Source: Cornus controversa
Taxonomy: Eukaryota; Streptophyta; Magnoliopsida; Cornales; Cornaceae
DNA length: 64,000 nt
Assembly: GCA_026545225.1 (NCBI GenBank)
Contig: CM048845.1
Span: 107,892,533 to 107,956,532 of the forward strand
Reading direction: 5' to 3'
The notes beneath the pieces are model-generated. The model searched no databases, was not told where the DNA came from, and saw nothing but the letters and a program-made list of their open reading frames with translations. Every line of letters starts with the position of its first letter. Within the stretch, counting starts at the first letter, position 1. Shown piece by piece: positions 49,506-60,865 of the stretch. The translations under genes were made by a program, and so were the position numbers.

Positions 49506-50530
49506 TAATACTTTAAGTGTGTTGAAAATGACTTTAAATGTGTAAGAAGTGACTTTAAGTTCGTGGACACGAGTCTTAATAAATGTGGAAATCAAATGTT
49601 ATGTTTTATTTATGTGGAAACACTTATTGTATATGTCTAAATGTTTCTGAATAATTTGGAAAGAAAAAACATAAAAAATTATATATTTCAGTGTGTGGAA
49701 TAATACTTTAAGTGTGTCGAAAATGATTTTAAATGTGTGGAAATGGAATTTAAGTTTGTGGACATGAGTCTTAATAAATGTGAAAATCAAATGTTACGTG
49801 TTATCTGTGTGGAAACACTTATTGGATGTGTCTAAATGTTTCTGAAAAATTTGAAAACAAAAAACATAAAAAATTATATATTTTTAGTGTGTGAATTAAT
49901 AATTTAAGTGTGTTGAAAATGACTTTAAATGCGTGGAAATGGACTTTAAGTTCGTGTACATGAGTCTTAATAAATGTGAAAATCATATGTTATGTTTTAC
50001 TTGTGTGGAAACACTTATTGGATATGTCTAAATGTTTCTGAAAATTTTGGAAAGAAAAAACATAAAAAATGATTGGTTTTGAGTGTGTAGAAAATAGCAG
50101 CAAACTTGTAGAAACTGACTTTACTGATGTGAAAATATACTTTAAATGTGTGGACATCCGTGTTATCAATGCGAAAGTCAAATCAATTTGAGATCATTAT
50201 ATTTTTTTAATTGTATTCATTCACGCAAATAAATCATAACAGTTGATGTTCACATTTTAAGACACACTTACACACACTTAATATCACCTTCCACACACCT
50301 ACAATAATTTTCACACATTGAAAATAAATAATTTTCAATATTTTTTTTCTTTCTATTTTTTAGAAACATTTAAGCACAATTTTTTTTTTATAAACATTTA
50401 AAAAAAATTAAAATGTATATGTTTTAAGAATCTGAATAAACATTTTAATTGTGTGTAAAATGACTTTAAAGTTGTGAAAAATTACTTTTTAGTGTGTAAA
50501 CATGAATTGAAAAAATTATAACTTTTTTTG

Positions 50531-50667
50531 TCTTAAGTTAAAACAGGCTTAGTTTATACTCAATTTGAAACTCTCGGAATATTCTATTTAACAAAATTAG
50601 TTTCATAAAAAAAATATTATTTATAGTAAAAGTTATAGACTTTTAAGTGAAGAGAAAAAAAATGAAA

Positions 50668-50702
<35 letters not shown>

Positions 50703-52001
50703 GGTACGAATAGGTGGGAGAGCAAGCTGACCACATAAATAGTATATTAATATAATGTAAAAGGAAGATAACAGAAGAAAATGGAAGGAAAGCACGTTTT
50801 CTAAAATTTTTTAAAACTAAGTACTCTACTGCACGGTATAACATGACTTGTTATGGCAGAGGATCTCAGTTTAGAAGAGTAGGACAAGAGATAGAAAGTG
50901 GGTGTTGCTTTCAATCCTTTTAAATGATACCCATGTCTCAAACTTCTTCATTAAGGCACCTAATGTATGTCTGTGTCTAGGTACTGTCAATGTAAGAAAG
51001 AATGGCGACCGTTTAATTGTTAGATATATTGATTTTAAATCGTAGATAAATAAAAATATTTTGAACCAAGCTTAAATGTAATATAGATTAGCGTATTGTC
51101 CATGCCTATAGCACTATAAAAAAAATTATTGGACTGAATCATGTTAGAGTTGTGAAGGTAGATGAATGTGTATGTAAAATTTAAGTGAGAATATAGTGGG
51201 TGAATCGCGACCGTTAAATCGATAGTAGAGAAAGTTATTTTATACCGTAAATAAATAGACATAGATATTTTGAACAGTAAGATTGATTTTTAAGCATTTT
51301 TGACCGTTAAATTGTTATTTTTTTTTTTAAAGAGATTAATTCAAACAAAATGCTCAAATGTAATATAGATATAAATTTTATTACTTAAGGGATAAATTAT
51401 TAGATAGTCCCGGACCTACTTGTCCTGAGTCAACAAATCACTATGATATGTATTGAAATAAAGAGAAACACATATGCGTATATATACGGGTGTTGATATT
51501 GGTCAGAGACTGTGATTTTGAAACTACTAATAATCTCTCTGCTTTAGTTATGTGATTAGTGTTAACGGAATCCTGTTCCACATCGGATATGAATAAATGA
51601 GGTGTTGGCTTATAAGAGCGGCTGCTAAGTATAATTCATAACTTAAACTTCAAATTTTTGAATCAAATAACAAGTATTTGATCCATGAAAGTATTGGGAT
51701 CCAGTCTACGTCAAATACGGACAGATAGTCTCTTAGCACCCACTTTTGGATCTGATAACAGTCTTTTTCATGCACGAATAAGATTGATTGTAACTATTAA
51801 TTAAATCCGTGGAAGAAAGTGAAAAGGTTTGATTCAATTCATTTCTTTTTGTTACGATATTTTAGTTTTAATTATGACTTTAAACTAAAAGAGATGTTGC
51901 ACTAAAGAAAGCAGTACCAACTACAAGAAAATGACTTGTCAATTTGTCATCTGTGGTTGATGGAGCAAGGCAACCACAATTAGTTCCCGACGATCATCAC
52001 A

Positions 52002-52003
<2 letters not shown>
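50531..52003. other. Intergenic DNA with an (AT)n run
   Basis: An (AT)14 tract occurs at 50671-50698. Two loosely similar gaccgtt-aat blocks occur at ~51008 and ~51208. No gene recognised; see the separate entry for an upstream-element-like motif. Confidence 0.4.
51575..51617 (+). promoter_or_regulatory. snRNA-promoter-like USE plus TATA motif
   Basis: gttccacatcgg (51575-51586) is close to the plant U-snRNA upstream element RTCCCACATCG, with one change, and ttataag follows ~25 bp later. Real plant snRNA genes have this pair ahead of the transcript. No U1-U6 sequence follows, so this is a fragment or one of the dispersed sequences that carry such a motif. Confidence 0.25.

Positions 52004-52073
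<70 letters not shown>
52004..52073. repeat. (CT)n(AT)n compound microsatellite
   Basis: About 16 CT dinucleotides pass directly into about 19 TA dinucleotides. Confidence 0.95.
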
Positions 52074-52075
<2 letters not shown>

Positions 52076-53030
52076 TCAAATTATCATTAGCTAAAAGTAG
52101 TGAATATTCTTGATCACAAAATCTTTTGCATTTGTGTCATCTTTCTTATTCGATTTATTTTCATGATCATTCTAAGAATTGTACGTTCTAATATACTCCT
52201 AAATCCTAAACAAGAGAACTTAAAATTTAATGTTTATATATCTCATTCCGTTTTGGGTGTTGTACAAGTCAACTAGAAAGCATATTTATATATAGATTTT
52301 TTTTTCCTTATTTATATATAGACTGATATACATGTTTGAAAACAATTAATTTGTATGTCCAACTCCATATTAAATATAGACTATAGAGTCGAAACTGGAA
52401 AGCACTAGTAAAAGCGACGGAGGTAAAAAGGGGACAGAAGAAAGATGAAGTAAAGTGCTCAAATAAAAGAGAGGGGAAGACACAAAAAGCACGAGCTAAT
52501 GTAAGTTATAGAGAGAGAGAGAGAGAGGAATTCTATTGAACTGAGATAGTAATTAGTATAAGCTATGGATATTTCCAAAGGAAAATAAAACTACAAATTA
52601 TATGCTACTGATTATAATTATTCACGAGGTCACCCTTTGAATTATAATCATCAAATCGATCGTTTGTTTCTTTTGTTTTGGTGAGATTGTTACCACAAAC
52701 ACTGACAAACTATGAACACAATTAAAAATAATAGAAAACATAAAATTATGTACCACATAAAATATAAAGATGACGTAATTCAGCTTATAACCTATGTTTA
52801 CGATAAAAATAGACGGAAAGGATTCAATGTGTGAAAAAAAAAAACAGAGATTACAAATTATGAAGCCTCCAACCCTTTTTCTCTTTCTCACTTTCATTTT
52901 TCAGTCTTCTATCTATATCACACTATAAATCTTAGCAAGCACTCTTGTATACCAAATTATAAGAGAAACTATATCCGGATCCGAAACCCATAAGACAAAA
53001 ATAAATGGATAAAAAAAAACCCAAAACCCA
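52074..53030. other. Intergenic DNA, no feature supported
   Basis: A 91-codon minus-strand open frame (52897-52622) has no recognisable features; a (GA) run lies at 52511-52527. Confidence 0.35.
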
Positions 53031-53034
53031 CCAA

Positions 53035-53101
53035 AGCTTAATAATTTGGTTGCATTTCCAGCCGATCTCACAACCTCGGTGAGAAAATAATTCAATTGCA
53101 T
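53035..53101 (-). pseudogene. Doubtful histone H2A-like scrap
   Basis: The minus strand encodes NYFLTEVVRSAGNATK, resembling the EYLTAEVLELAGNASK segment of histone H2A.Z-type proteins over ~16 residues. Nothing histone-like precedes or follows it in any frame. It may be a tiny exon fragment or chance. Confidence 0.2.
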
Positions 53102-54400
53102 GAGAGGAAGGAATTAGGGGTTTAAAGACCACAATTTTAATCGAGGAATTAGGGGTAACCAGTTTATAAGGGGTAAGTAGGTGTTATTGTGAGGAATAAA
53201 ACTTGAGACCAAGTCTAAACTAGTTAAACACTCCTACTACTAATCAACCAATAATTTTTGTTTACATAAACCACAACAATAATATTTAATCTATAATAAT
53301 AAAAATTTGAACTTAATAAATTTTGAAACATTAATTAAATTACAATAATATCCCCCCCCCCCCATTTTGAATATAACAAACACATTTTATTAATTACATT
53401 AACTAAGTAATTAAATCAATAACACAATTTTCGTTATCTTGAAATCAAATAAAAACATTAATCACACTCAAACAATAGAGCATTTAGAACAAACATTAAA
53501 TATATATCTAATTGAATTAACATATTTTTTTAATTTATATTAATATTGAAGTATTATTGACAAAAAATAAAGTAGTGGTCTAACTTATATTACTTTAATT
53601 ATTATATGTTATACTATATATTTCGGGATAATAAAGAAAAACTTAATTTCATAAAACTAGATATTCAGATTAAATAGTTTAAACTCGTCAATTATTTTAA
53701 TTAATTTTGTATACACTTAACTAATTAATAAGAATTTGATAAAATATAAGATAATGGTTTGACTTATATTGCTTATAACTGTTACATGTTATACTATATA
53801 TCTCAGGATACTAAAGAACAATTATGATCATCATTCATATATAATTATATTTATATATTCACCATATATATATATATATATATATATATGTATCTTGTAT
53901 TCTCATTCCAATGTTCTCTTTCTATTTCTTTTTCATTATTGGACCGATACTCGATCACCTTCTCTCTTATAAAATTCTATAAAAAAATTTCACATGAACA
54001 TTGGTAAATCATAATCGAAATTTTCTACTCAAAGTTTTCAAAATCAACCAATAAAATATATTATTCTCTTCAGTAATCATCACTCTGTCTTTCTATACAT
54101 ATAAGGCATTACACTCATACCACTAGAGTCTAGCACAAACAATATATATACTATATATAACATATTTACAATGACTCAAATTTTTCATAAAACCAAAATT
54201 TCTTTAATTTTCCAAACGAGAATTGGATTGTAGAAACCGGTTTATTTTGATTGGGTATTATTATTTTTATGTAATGGTAGACACACACATATATATGGGG
54301 ATATGGGGACTTATATATATATATATAGTGTAAGGTTTAGTTGATGATGACTAACATGTTAGTTAGTTAATGCACCCATTTGTAAGCCTTGGTGCATAGG
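53102..54400. other. AT-rich intergenic DNA with simple repeats
   Basis: A run of 12 C lies at 53352-53363, striking in such AT-rich DNA, and an (AT)n tract at 53864-53889. A run of ~10 AT at ~54313-54326. No gene recognised. Confidence 0.4.
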
Positions 54401-54632
54401 GGACATGGATAACTTTATATCAAATTCCTTATTATTTTGTATAGGTTATTCTTATGATAAGGTTGGCTACTCCATGACATAATTGATTAAAATAAAGGAT
54501 TTTCCTCTATACATTACCGTGTCAAATTTTTGTAGAATGTGTGTGCCATATTTTAAGCATTCTAGATATTTTATTTTATTTTTTATATATTTATCACATT
54601 TCGGATTCCTAAAAATTCGGGATGTGACAATA
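54401..54632 (+). mobile_element. Possible 3' end of a gypsy LTR
   Basis: The segment closes tcggattcctaaaaattcgg-gatgtgaca, similar in form to plant gypsy LTR ends (cggggcgtgaca) such as the one at 22879. No primer-binding site follows. The left boundary is unknown. Confidence 0.3.
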
Positions 54633-54641
54633 TTGGAAGAT

Positions 54642-54644
<3 letters not shown>

Positions 54645-54686
<42 letters not shown>
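54645..54686. repeat. (AT)n microsatellite
   Basis: About 20 AT dinucleotides. Confidence 0.95.
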
Positions 54687-54689
<3 letters not shown>

Positions 54690-54875
54690 ACACGTCACAA
54701 CAAATAATTTGAAAAGATATGTTTACATGTTTATAATATTCTAAAACAAATTTACAATATTAAATTATTTTTTACATTTTCAAATAAATTAATAAATAAT
54801 TGAGAATGTACAAGAGGAAGCTTCTTGATCAAAATAAAAGGGTTTGGAAACAGTGATGGTTCAGTATCTGAGGTC

Positions 54876-54878
54876 ATA

Positions 54879-54933
<55 letters not shown>

Positions 54934-54935
54934 CA
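54876..54935. repeat. Interrupted (AT)n microsatellite
   Basis: Three AT blocks separated by single ac steps (tatacatata), about 60 bp. Confidence 0.95.
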
Positions 54936-55177
54936 CTGCATCGACAAACATATATTATCGAAAATAGACACCGAAATTCTTAGAAAACTCTAAAGTAAAT
55001 AAACCAAAATATGATTCTAAAATAATAATAATCCAAGTTGGAGTGAAAAAGGCCATCAATTTCTAACGGGAGGGAAATAAATTGGGAAATTTTGATTAAA
55101 GGTGATGGGATAAACTTCATAGCAACTACAATGGTATTTACTATGAACTAATATATCCCTAGTAAATTATTTACTAC

Positions 55178-55345
55178 TGTTAGATTATATATTTTCTATT
55201 ATAAATTATATCTTTTTCTAATAGGTTTCTTATATATTCTTCTAAATCATCTAGGATTAGAATTTATTGTTTATTAAAATTATGTACTTATAAATAGGCA
55301 TTTATGTATTCTTCATAATTCAATCAATTCAATATATTTCTAACA
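55178..55345 (+). mobile_element. 168-bp solo LTR with 5-bp target duplication
   Basis: Begins TGTTAGATTAT and ends TATTTCTAACA, so TGTTAGA and TCTAACA form inverted termini. It is flanked by the perfect 5-bp direct repeat actac (55173-55177 and 55346-55350). A TATA box (tataaatagg) near 55290 and the aattcaatcaattcaatat run near the end are typical of small copia/TRIM LTRs and indicate plus orientation. Such a short LTR suggests a TRIM or a small copia family. Confidence 0.9.
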
Positions 55346-55350
55346 ACTAC

Positions 55351-56979
55351 GATACTATCTCCGTCGAAAATATAATAATATATTAATGAAAAAAATAAGG
55401 TAAATAGTTATTTACTATTGAAAATATAATAATATATTAATAAAAAAAATAGGGTAAAAGTGATTGAATTTGACAAATTACAAATTATGTGCACGATTTT
55501 GTTCTTGAATTTTACTCCTCAAGAAGCTTAGTACCATTTAGAGGTAAAAAAAATACTAGTTTTTCATAGTAAATACCCTGTTATTTACTGCATAATTGAA
55601 TTTTGTTATTTACTGCGTAATTGAATTTTGAGCCACGACTCCACGTGGATAAACCATAATATGCTTTTCATAATAGTAGAAAGAATTAAAGAAAGTGTAT
55701 AACATTTTTCTAACGAAATGACATAAAAGTGCTTACCCATTAATAATATATATAAGTAATTTCATATATAACATATGTGTGCGCACATCTAGCATTAGCC
55801 TTTGGTTCAAATAGTATATTTTTTTTCTTTCGGAATAATAAAAATTAGTCTTTGGCACAAGTAGTGTAACTTGTATCCGCTCTACGAAATATGATATTTT
55901 TTGCTTCGATCATAATCTCACACGGTGTGAGAGAAGAGAGAAAAATTAATAAAGAAAATATTTTAAAAGTTTCGATAATGATAACAACGAGATAAAACTT
56001 AAGATATAAGAAAAGATTTGTATACAAAATTAAATAAGAAAAATTGAGTGGAGACATTTATGGGTTTTTTTTTATGATTTTAAGAATTTTAAAATTATAA
56101 AAATATAACTATACAAAATTAAAATAAAAAACAAATTGAGTGGGGCAGTTGACCCAACTGGGCCCTTAGTCACTGGCCCTTAATTATATAATTTTCAGTA
56201 TTTGGAAGAAAATTTTATTTGTGTGTTTACTATTTTAGGTGGTAAAATCCCTATCCAAATTCTTAAGAAAAATTTTGAATTCTTAGATCCCCTATCTGGT
56301 AAACCTATTAATTATTTAGCCCTCGCCCAATACAATCTATATCGATGAGGAAATGTGGTGTCTATTTTTTTTTTCTTTTAAATTATTCTAAAGACTAGCA
56401 AGTCATATACAGTTTTAATAAGACCATAATCTCCCATTTATACCTCTTTTAAATTAAAACTAAAATTTTGAAATTATTATTTTTGTCCTCAAATTATTTT
56501 TTCATAAAAAACCTAATTTGTTTTTCATTTTATTATTCAAACATATTAATATTACTAGTTCCCTTTTGGCCTCTCTCACTAAGGAGTTGGCTTGAGTAGT
56601 TAACCCTTAGGTTGGAAGTTTGAGAATTTGTAGAGAGAGAAGAGAGAAACATCTTAATAACATTTTCTTAATAATTCGAATTTTTTGTCAACTTATAAAT
56701 TTTAATTATTAAATAATTAGTTAGAGAAAATTAAAATTGACATAAATATTTTTCATAAATTATGGTAAATATTTAATAAATTATAATTTTTAATTACAAA
56801 TTATAAAGGTTTGATCAAATGTTTGTGTTAGAGGATTTAAATATTAAAGTTACACCGATATGTTAGAGATAGGTAGTGATTAATATAGTATTAGAGCAGG
56901 TAAGGTCTTGAGTTCAAATTTTACCATCACCCTAATATCATATTGAAAATTGATAGAACCTAACTGTTCAAATAAAAAA
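55351..56979. other. Intergenic DNA, no gene supported
   Basis: Contains a short tandem duplication (aatataataatatattaat at ~55366 and ~55421). SINE-like fragments are possible near 56590 (ggcttgagtagttaa, A-box-like) and 56915 (gagttcaaat, B-box-like), but not convincing. Confidence 0.35.
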
Positions 56980-57192
56980 GGAAAATGTTATATGCCTTCA
57001 ATAAATATCCCGAAATATATTTCGAATCTATGTAGCAGGTATATTAGACCACCGGGACTCCGTGTATGGGGGAAATTACACTGATATTAACTCACCATTT
57101 AATTTTATCTCCTAAAATAATGCGTTCTGTCACCTGCTACATAGATTCGAGGTATATTTGTAGATATTTATTTGAGACGTGTAGCATTGCTC
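56980..57192. mobile_element. 213-bp MITE, family D, 9-bp target duplication
   Basis: TIRs of about 60 bp: ggaaaatgttatatgcc at the left and inverted gagcaatgctacacgtc at the right, both leading into aataaatatc and tcgaatctatgtagcaggt. The 9-mer aataaaaaa flanks both sides (56971-56979 and 57193-57201). The interior shares aactcaccatttaatt with the 114-bp element at 12954. Non-coding. Confidence 0.9.
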
Positions 57193-57201
57193 AATAAAAA
57201 A

Positions 57202-58060
57202 ATATAACTTACCGGTAATGTTTTCAATAAGAAAAATGCTAAACATCATGAATTAGTATCTTGAATTAGGTGGCGGATTATTTGGCATTTGGCATTATGT
57301 GGTTGATTATTTGTCAACTTTCTATATTTAAAAGTAATTATCATTATAGAATTTAAATCCTAATATAGCTCAATAACATAGAATTCAAATTAAATTTTAT
57401 GTCCGTATCTTTCTTTGAAAGATCCTTTCCATTAAATCTTCAAATAATTGAGACAAAAACTACAAAAAAATTTTCATAATTTCTTTAACATAGGTTGAAC
57501 TATTTCTCTTGAATAAAAAACTCTAATTTTCTCCATTATCTACAAATAAACACATAATATACTTCAAATTTCTTATAATTTTATTTTGATTTGGTATTTT
57601 CGATCATAGTTGATTTATAAAGAAATACTTAGTAAAGATAGAGAGAAGTGGAGGGTTGCAAAAATTATGAAAAATGTAATATGTATCAAAATAAAGGATA
57701 TTTATGTTTTTTTATATTGTAACGTCATGTTCGAGATCCATATTCGATATATATTCAATATGTATAGTGCTGCTCTTCCAATAAATAGACCAAAATTGTA
57801 GATTGTATCTCTAAGATTATAGTGTTTCTTGTTTTTCTTTCTTCTTTTCCTCCTTTTTTCTTTTTTCTTTTTTTTTACCCAAAGAGAAAATCTTTATTCA
57901 ATCTCCCAATTCCTTCTCTCTAAGGAGGCTCTTGTTTTATCTTATAGGTGCGAATTGAAATAGAAGAGAAAGAAATTTGCCCTTTTGTTTTTTTTTTCTT
58001 TTTTTTTTTTTCAAGTCAGTAGATTAGTTTTAGTTGTCCTTTCCCTGTAAATCCCAAAAA
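57202..58060. other. Intergenic DNA
   Basis: A lone family-D-like left end (gaaaaatgctaaac, 57232) without a partner, and pyrimidine-rich runs at 57828-57875 and 57975-58012. No gene. Confidence 0.35.
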
Positions 58061-58160
58061 AATGGGCCATACCCAATAACATAAGAAAATTGGGCTTCTA
58101 TACCCTATATAAGCGGGTCCCAAAATGAGGAGGAAAAGCAGCGATTATTTGGGCTTAACA
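58061..58160 (+). promoter_or_regulatory. Promoter-like stretch: TATA box with TGGGCY motifs
   Basis: A TATA box (ctatataag, 58105-58113) stands among TGGGCC/TGGGCT motifs at 58063, 58091 and ~58149, the site II/TCP type seen at housekeeping and snoRNA promoters. No coding or RNA gene is recognised in the ~270 bp between it and the transposon at 58433, so it may be an orphan. Confidence 0.25.
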
Positions 58161-58432
58161 ATTAAGATTGAATGTCTCAGTGCCTCGTGGAGTCGAAAAT
58201 GGGATGAACAATTGGTACAAGATTGGTGATTAAACCAGCTCAATCTCTCATAAACTGTAGAGTTTAGAACATGACAATTTCGTATTTTAGTGAAATAAAA
58301 TGTATACTCACTTTCTAAACTTTCAGATCTAATAAGTCAAGCCCACTCATCTGATAATTGCTATTGTGGGCTTACAAATAAGTACGGCCCACTCAAAAGA
58401 TGATTTCAAACTGTACAGTTTTATTAAATTGG

Positions 58433-58872
58433 ATAAATTACTCTCATCTCTCTTAAAGTTTTGCCTAATTATAATTGGATTAAAAATTTTAAAATATGAT
58501 GATCAACCTCCTCCGAGGTTTAGTTGACTTTATTCTGGATACTCTTGTCGTTAATTGACAGTCAGCTCTGTTAAAATCAATTTACATAAAAAAATCAAAA
58601 TATCAGAACTACTCTCGATGACGATAGTGCTGATACGGCATTGCTGGAGAAAATATATAAATAAAACATGTTAGTCTCGGTCAAAGGGATAGAAATTGAG
58701 GTTATTTTTGCACAAAAGACTTATAACTTAAGGGTATTTTTGTAATTGTATATTAGATGTAATTTTGTTTAATGAATTATTTGTCTAACAGGGGTGTTAG
58801 AGTAATTTTGCAAAAAAAATTAATTTAAGGGTAATTAAGCAAAACCTTAAAAAGTCAGAGTAATTTACCCTC
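58433..58872. mobile_element. ~440-bp MULE-like TIR element, family C, copy 2 (uninterrupted)
   Basis: TIRs: ataaattactctcatctctc at the left, inverted gagggtaaattactctgact at the right, continuing into gttttgc-taatta. Flanks ttaaattgg (58424-58432) and ttaaattga (58873-58881) look like a 9-bp target duplication with one change. It is the intact form of the element split at 40386-42816, in the opposite orientation. Confidence 0.85.
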
Positions 58873-58987
58873 TTAAATTGACCATACTCACTCCAATTAT
58901 CTTGCTTGAGTCTCAGGAGTTACAAGAAGTAATACTTGCCCGAAAGATCTGTTAAGAATTATTGTTTCCTCCAAAAGTTAAAGTTAT

Positions 58988-59564
58988 AAGAAACAAGGAC
59001 ACTTCTTCAAGAGTGTCGTGTTCGTATCGGACACAACACTTCATGAACACTTCATAGACACGTGTTCGTAATTTATAAATATTTTTTTATTAATTTGGAC
59101 ATTTGACTAACACATTTCAGATACTTTACCGACACATCCCGGACACTTGATTAACACATCCTACATTCCCAAATACAAGTTTTACAGAATACAAACATAT
59201 AACAATATTAAAAATGATACAAATCTAATTCAAAGTGCCAGCTCTTTTTCTTGTAAAAGAAAACTGACATTATATGTCATAACATGTAATGACACTTGTC
59301 ATTATGACAAAACTAGAATTATAATGACAAGACGGAAGAGTAATAATATATATAATATTAGGATATTCACATGGCTTTTTCCTCTAAATTATGTAACATG
59401 TTATAAATGTATTTTCTAATAAAATTATAAATGATAATTTATATTTATTTAGTCGTGTTTACGCCATATCTGTGTCCTATTTTTTTTTTTAAGATTTGAT
59501 GTTGTATTCGTGTCATGTTGTTTCTCTATCCCATGTTCGTATCCTTGCTACATAGATGCCATTA
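58988..59564. mobile_element. GGACAC-rich TIR element, family E, copy 2
   Basis: The left part aagaaacaaggacacttctt with tcggacac and gacacgtgttcg repeats, and the right part gtgtttacgccatatctgtg with gttcgtatcc, match the layout of 26464-27243. The interior differs. Non-coding. Confidence 0.6.
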
Positions 59565-59819
59565 AAGATATCGTGTAGAGTCATGTCAACTACTTCAATT
59601 ATGTAATGATTAGTCATTTTCATTCCAAGTAATTTACGTATGAGTTTTGTTTTGAAACCTAGCAAATATTGGATTCATTCGTTGTTATTGAGATTCTAAA
59701 TCTAGAATGTTCAATCTTATCAATAAGTAAAATCCAAAAGTCACTTCAAAAGTAGCACATTTGGTTAACGATCAACTATGATCAACGTTGATGTAACCAA
59801 TTTTTAAGTGTTAGGACGA
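59565..59819. other. Intergenic DNA
   Basis: Nothing recognised. Confidence 0.35.
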
Positions 59820-59824
59820 ATATG

Positions 59825-60640
59825 TGTTGGAAAATCATTATGATAAATCATAAAAATCACTTACACTTGCATATATGACGAAAATAAAATATTCATAAAA
59901 CTTGGACCATAGCTTGGAGGAGCGTAAACGCTTCTTGAAGATAGTCGAATCCTCCCATGAGGTGCAAGGAATCATGGCAGCTCTATCTCCGGGATTCAAC
60001 CAAGTCTGGACTCAATCCAACTACAGTGTATTTGCACGATACACTTTTGGGTGCAACATTTAATCTATTTTCAAAATGCCCAATTATGAAAAATAGAAGA
60101 GAAACTTCTTAAACTTGTGTTAAGAAAACTTGAGTATGAATTGGATTCAACTCGATTCCTTTTAAATGAAGAAAGTGTTGTCCTCATATAGACCTCTCAA
60201 AACAAATCTCATGAACGTGTTCAATCCAAATGCATAAATTAAAAAGATTCATGTTCCAAAGTAATGAATTTGGATAAATTTATTCATGTATCACACTAAT
60301 CAATTGTATCTCATAAATGTGAATGATTTCCAAAGTTCATAAATTAATAAGATACGTATTTCAAGTTAATGAACTTGGATTAAATTCATGTATAGTTCAC
60401 AATAATTAATAAACTTCACATAAATCAATATGAATGAACTTATATACATTTATCCTAAAAGAAAGTGAATCAAATAGACTCACTGAAAATACCACAAGTC
60501 AAGTATAAAAACATATGAAAATGTATTTATTTAAGATACATTTATGTTTGTAAATAATATCACCTTACTTGTATATTAGAAAAGTTAATTAATATATTTT
60601 TATAAAATTTAGTGAAATTAATTTTGAAACATATTCCAAC
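59825..60640. mobile_element. ~816-bp solo LTR with 5-bp target duplication
   Basis: Starts TGTTGGAAAATC and closes ACATATTCCAAC(A), so the ends are the TGTTGGAA / TTCCAACA termini common in copia LTRs. The direct repeat atatg lies at 59820-59824 and 60641-60645; its first base doubles as the last A of the terminal CA. No coding sequence adjoins either side. Strand not determined. Confidence 0.7.
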
Positions 60641-60865
60641 ATATGTACTTCAAATATTTATTAAGACACTTATGTCCAATGCATCATGTGCCAAAATACA
60701 ATTATACCCCTAATTAAAGTAAATAAAAAATGAGAATATAAAACTAAGTTCAACTTTTAGATCTTTGTCAATTAAAGTTATTTATAAAATAATAAGGACA
60801 CAAGAGTAATCTTACGCACTCTATTAACAGACACAGATTTCGGTAAGTTAGATTAGGTAAATGTA

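Larger units (their letters stand above)
44580..50530. repeat. ~6-kb foldback structure of ~200-bp satellite units in opposite orientation
   Basis: From 44900 to about 47735 a unit of 180-220 bp repeats ~14 times. Each carries ttttcacacaaataaatcat, aagtctcatttctactcac, several cacacacttaaagta steps and a ctttctaatttttttagcaac block. At about 47735 the orientation flips and the same unit appears reverse-complemented ~6 times up to ~50150 (ttatgttttatttgtgtg, cttattggatgtgtctaa). The outer ends also match inversely: 44600-44700 pairs with 50380-50480 around cacacaattaaaat and aaaacatatacattttaat. Inside each end is a short segment whose own orientation is reversed (44750-44930 against 50150-50390). 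Thus the whole region is one large inverted repeat with unequal arms. Short open frames are by-products. Confidence 0.9.

Noticed and set aside
46450..50181. Open frames such as those with FYVFSFQ and KHLDIYNKCFH
   Set aside because: They recur once per satellite unit on either strand and are translations of the repeat, not genes.
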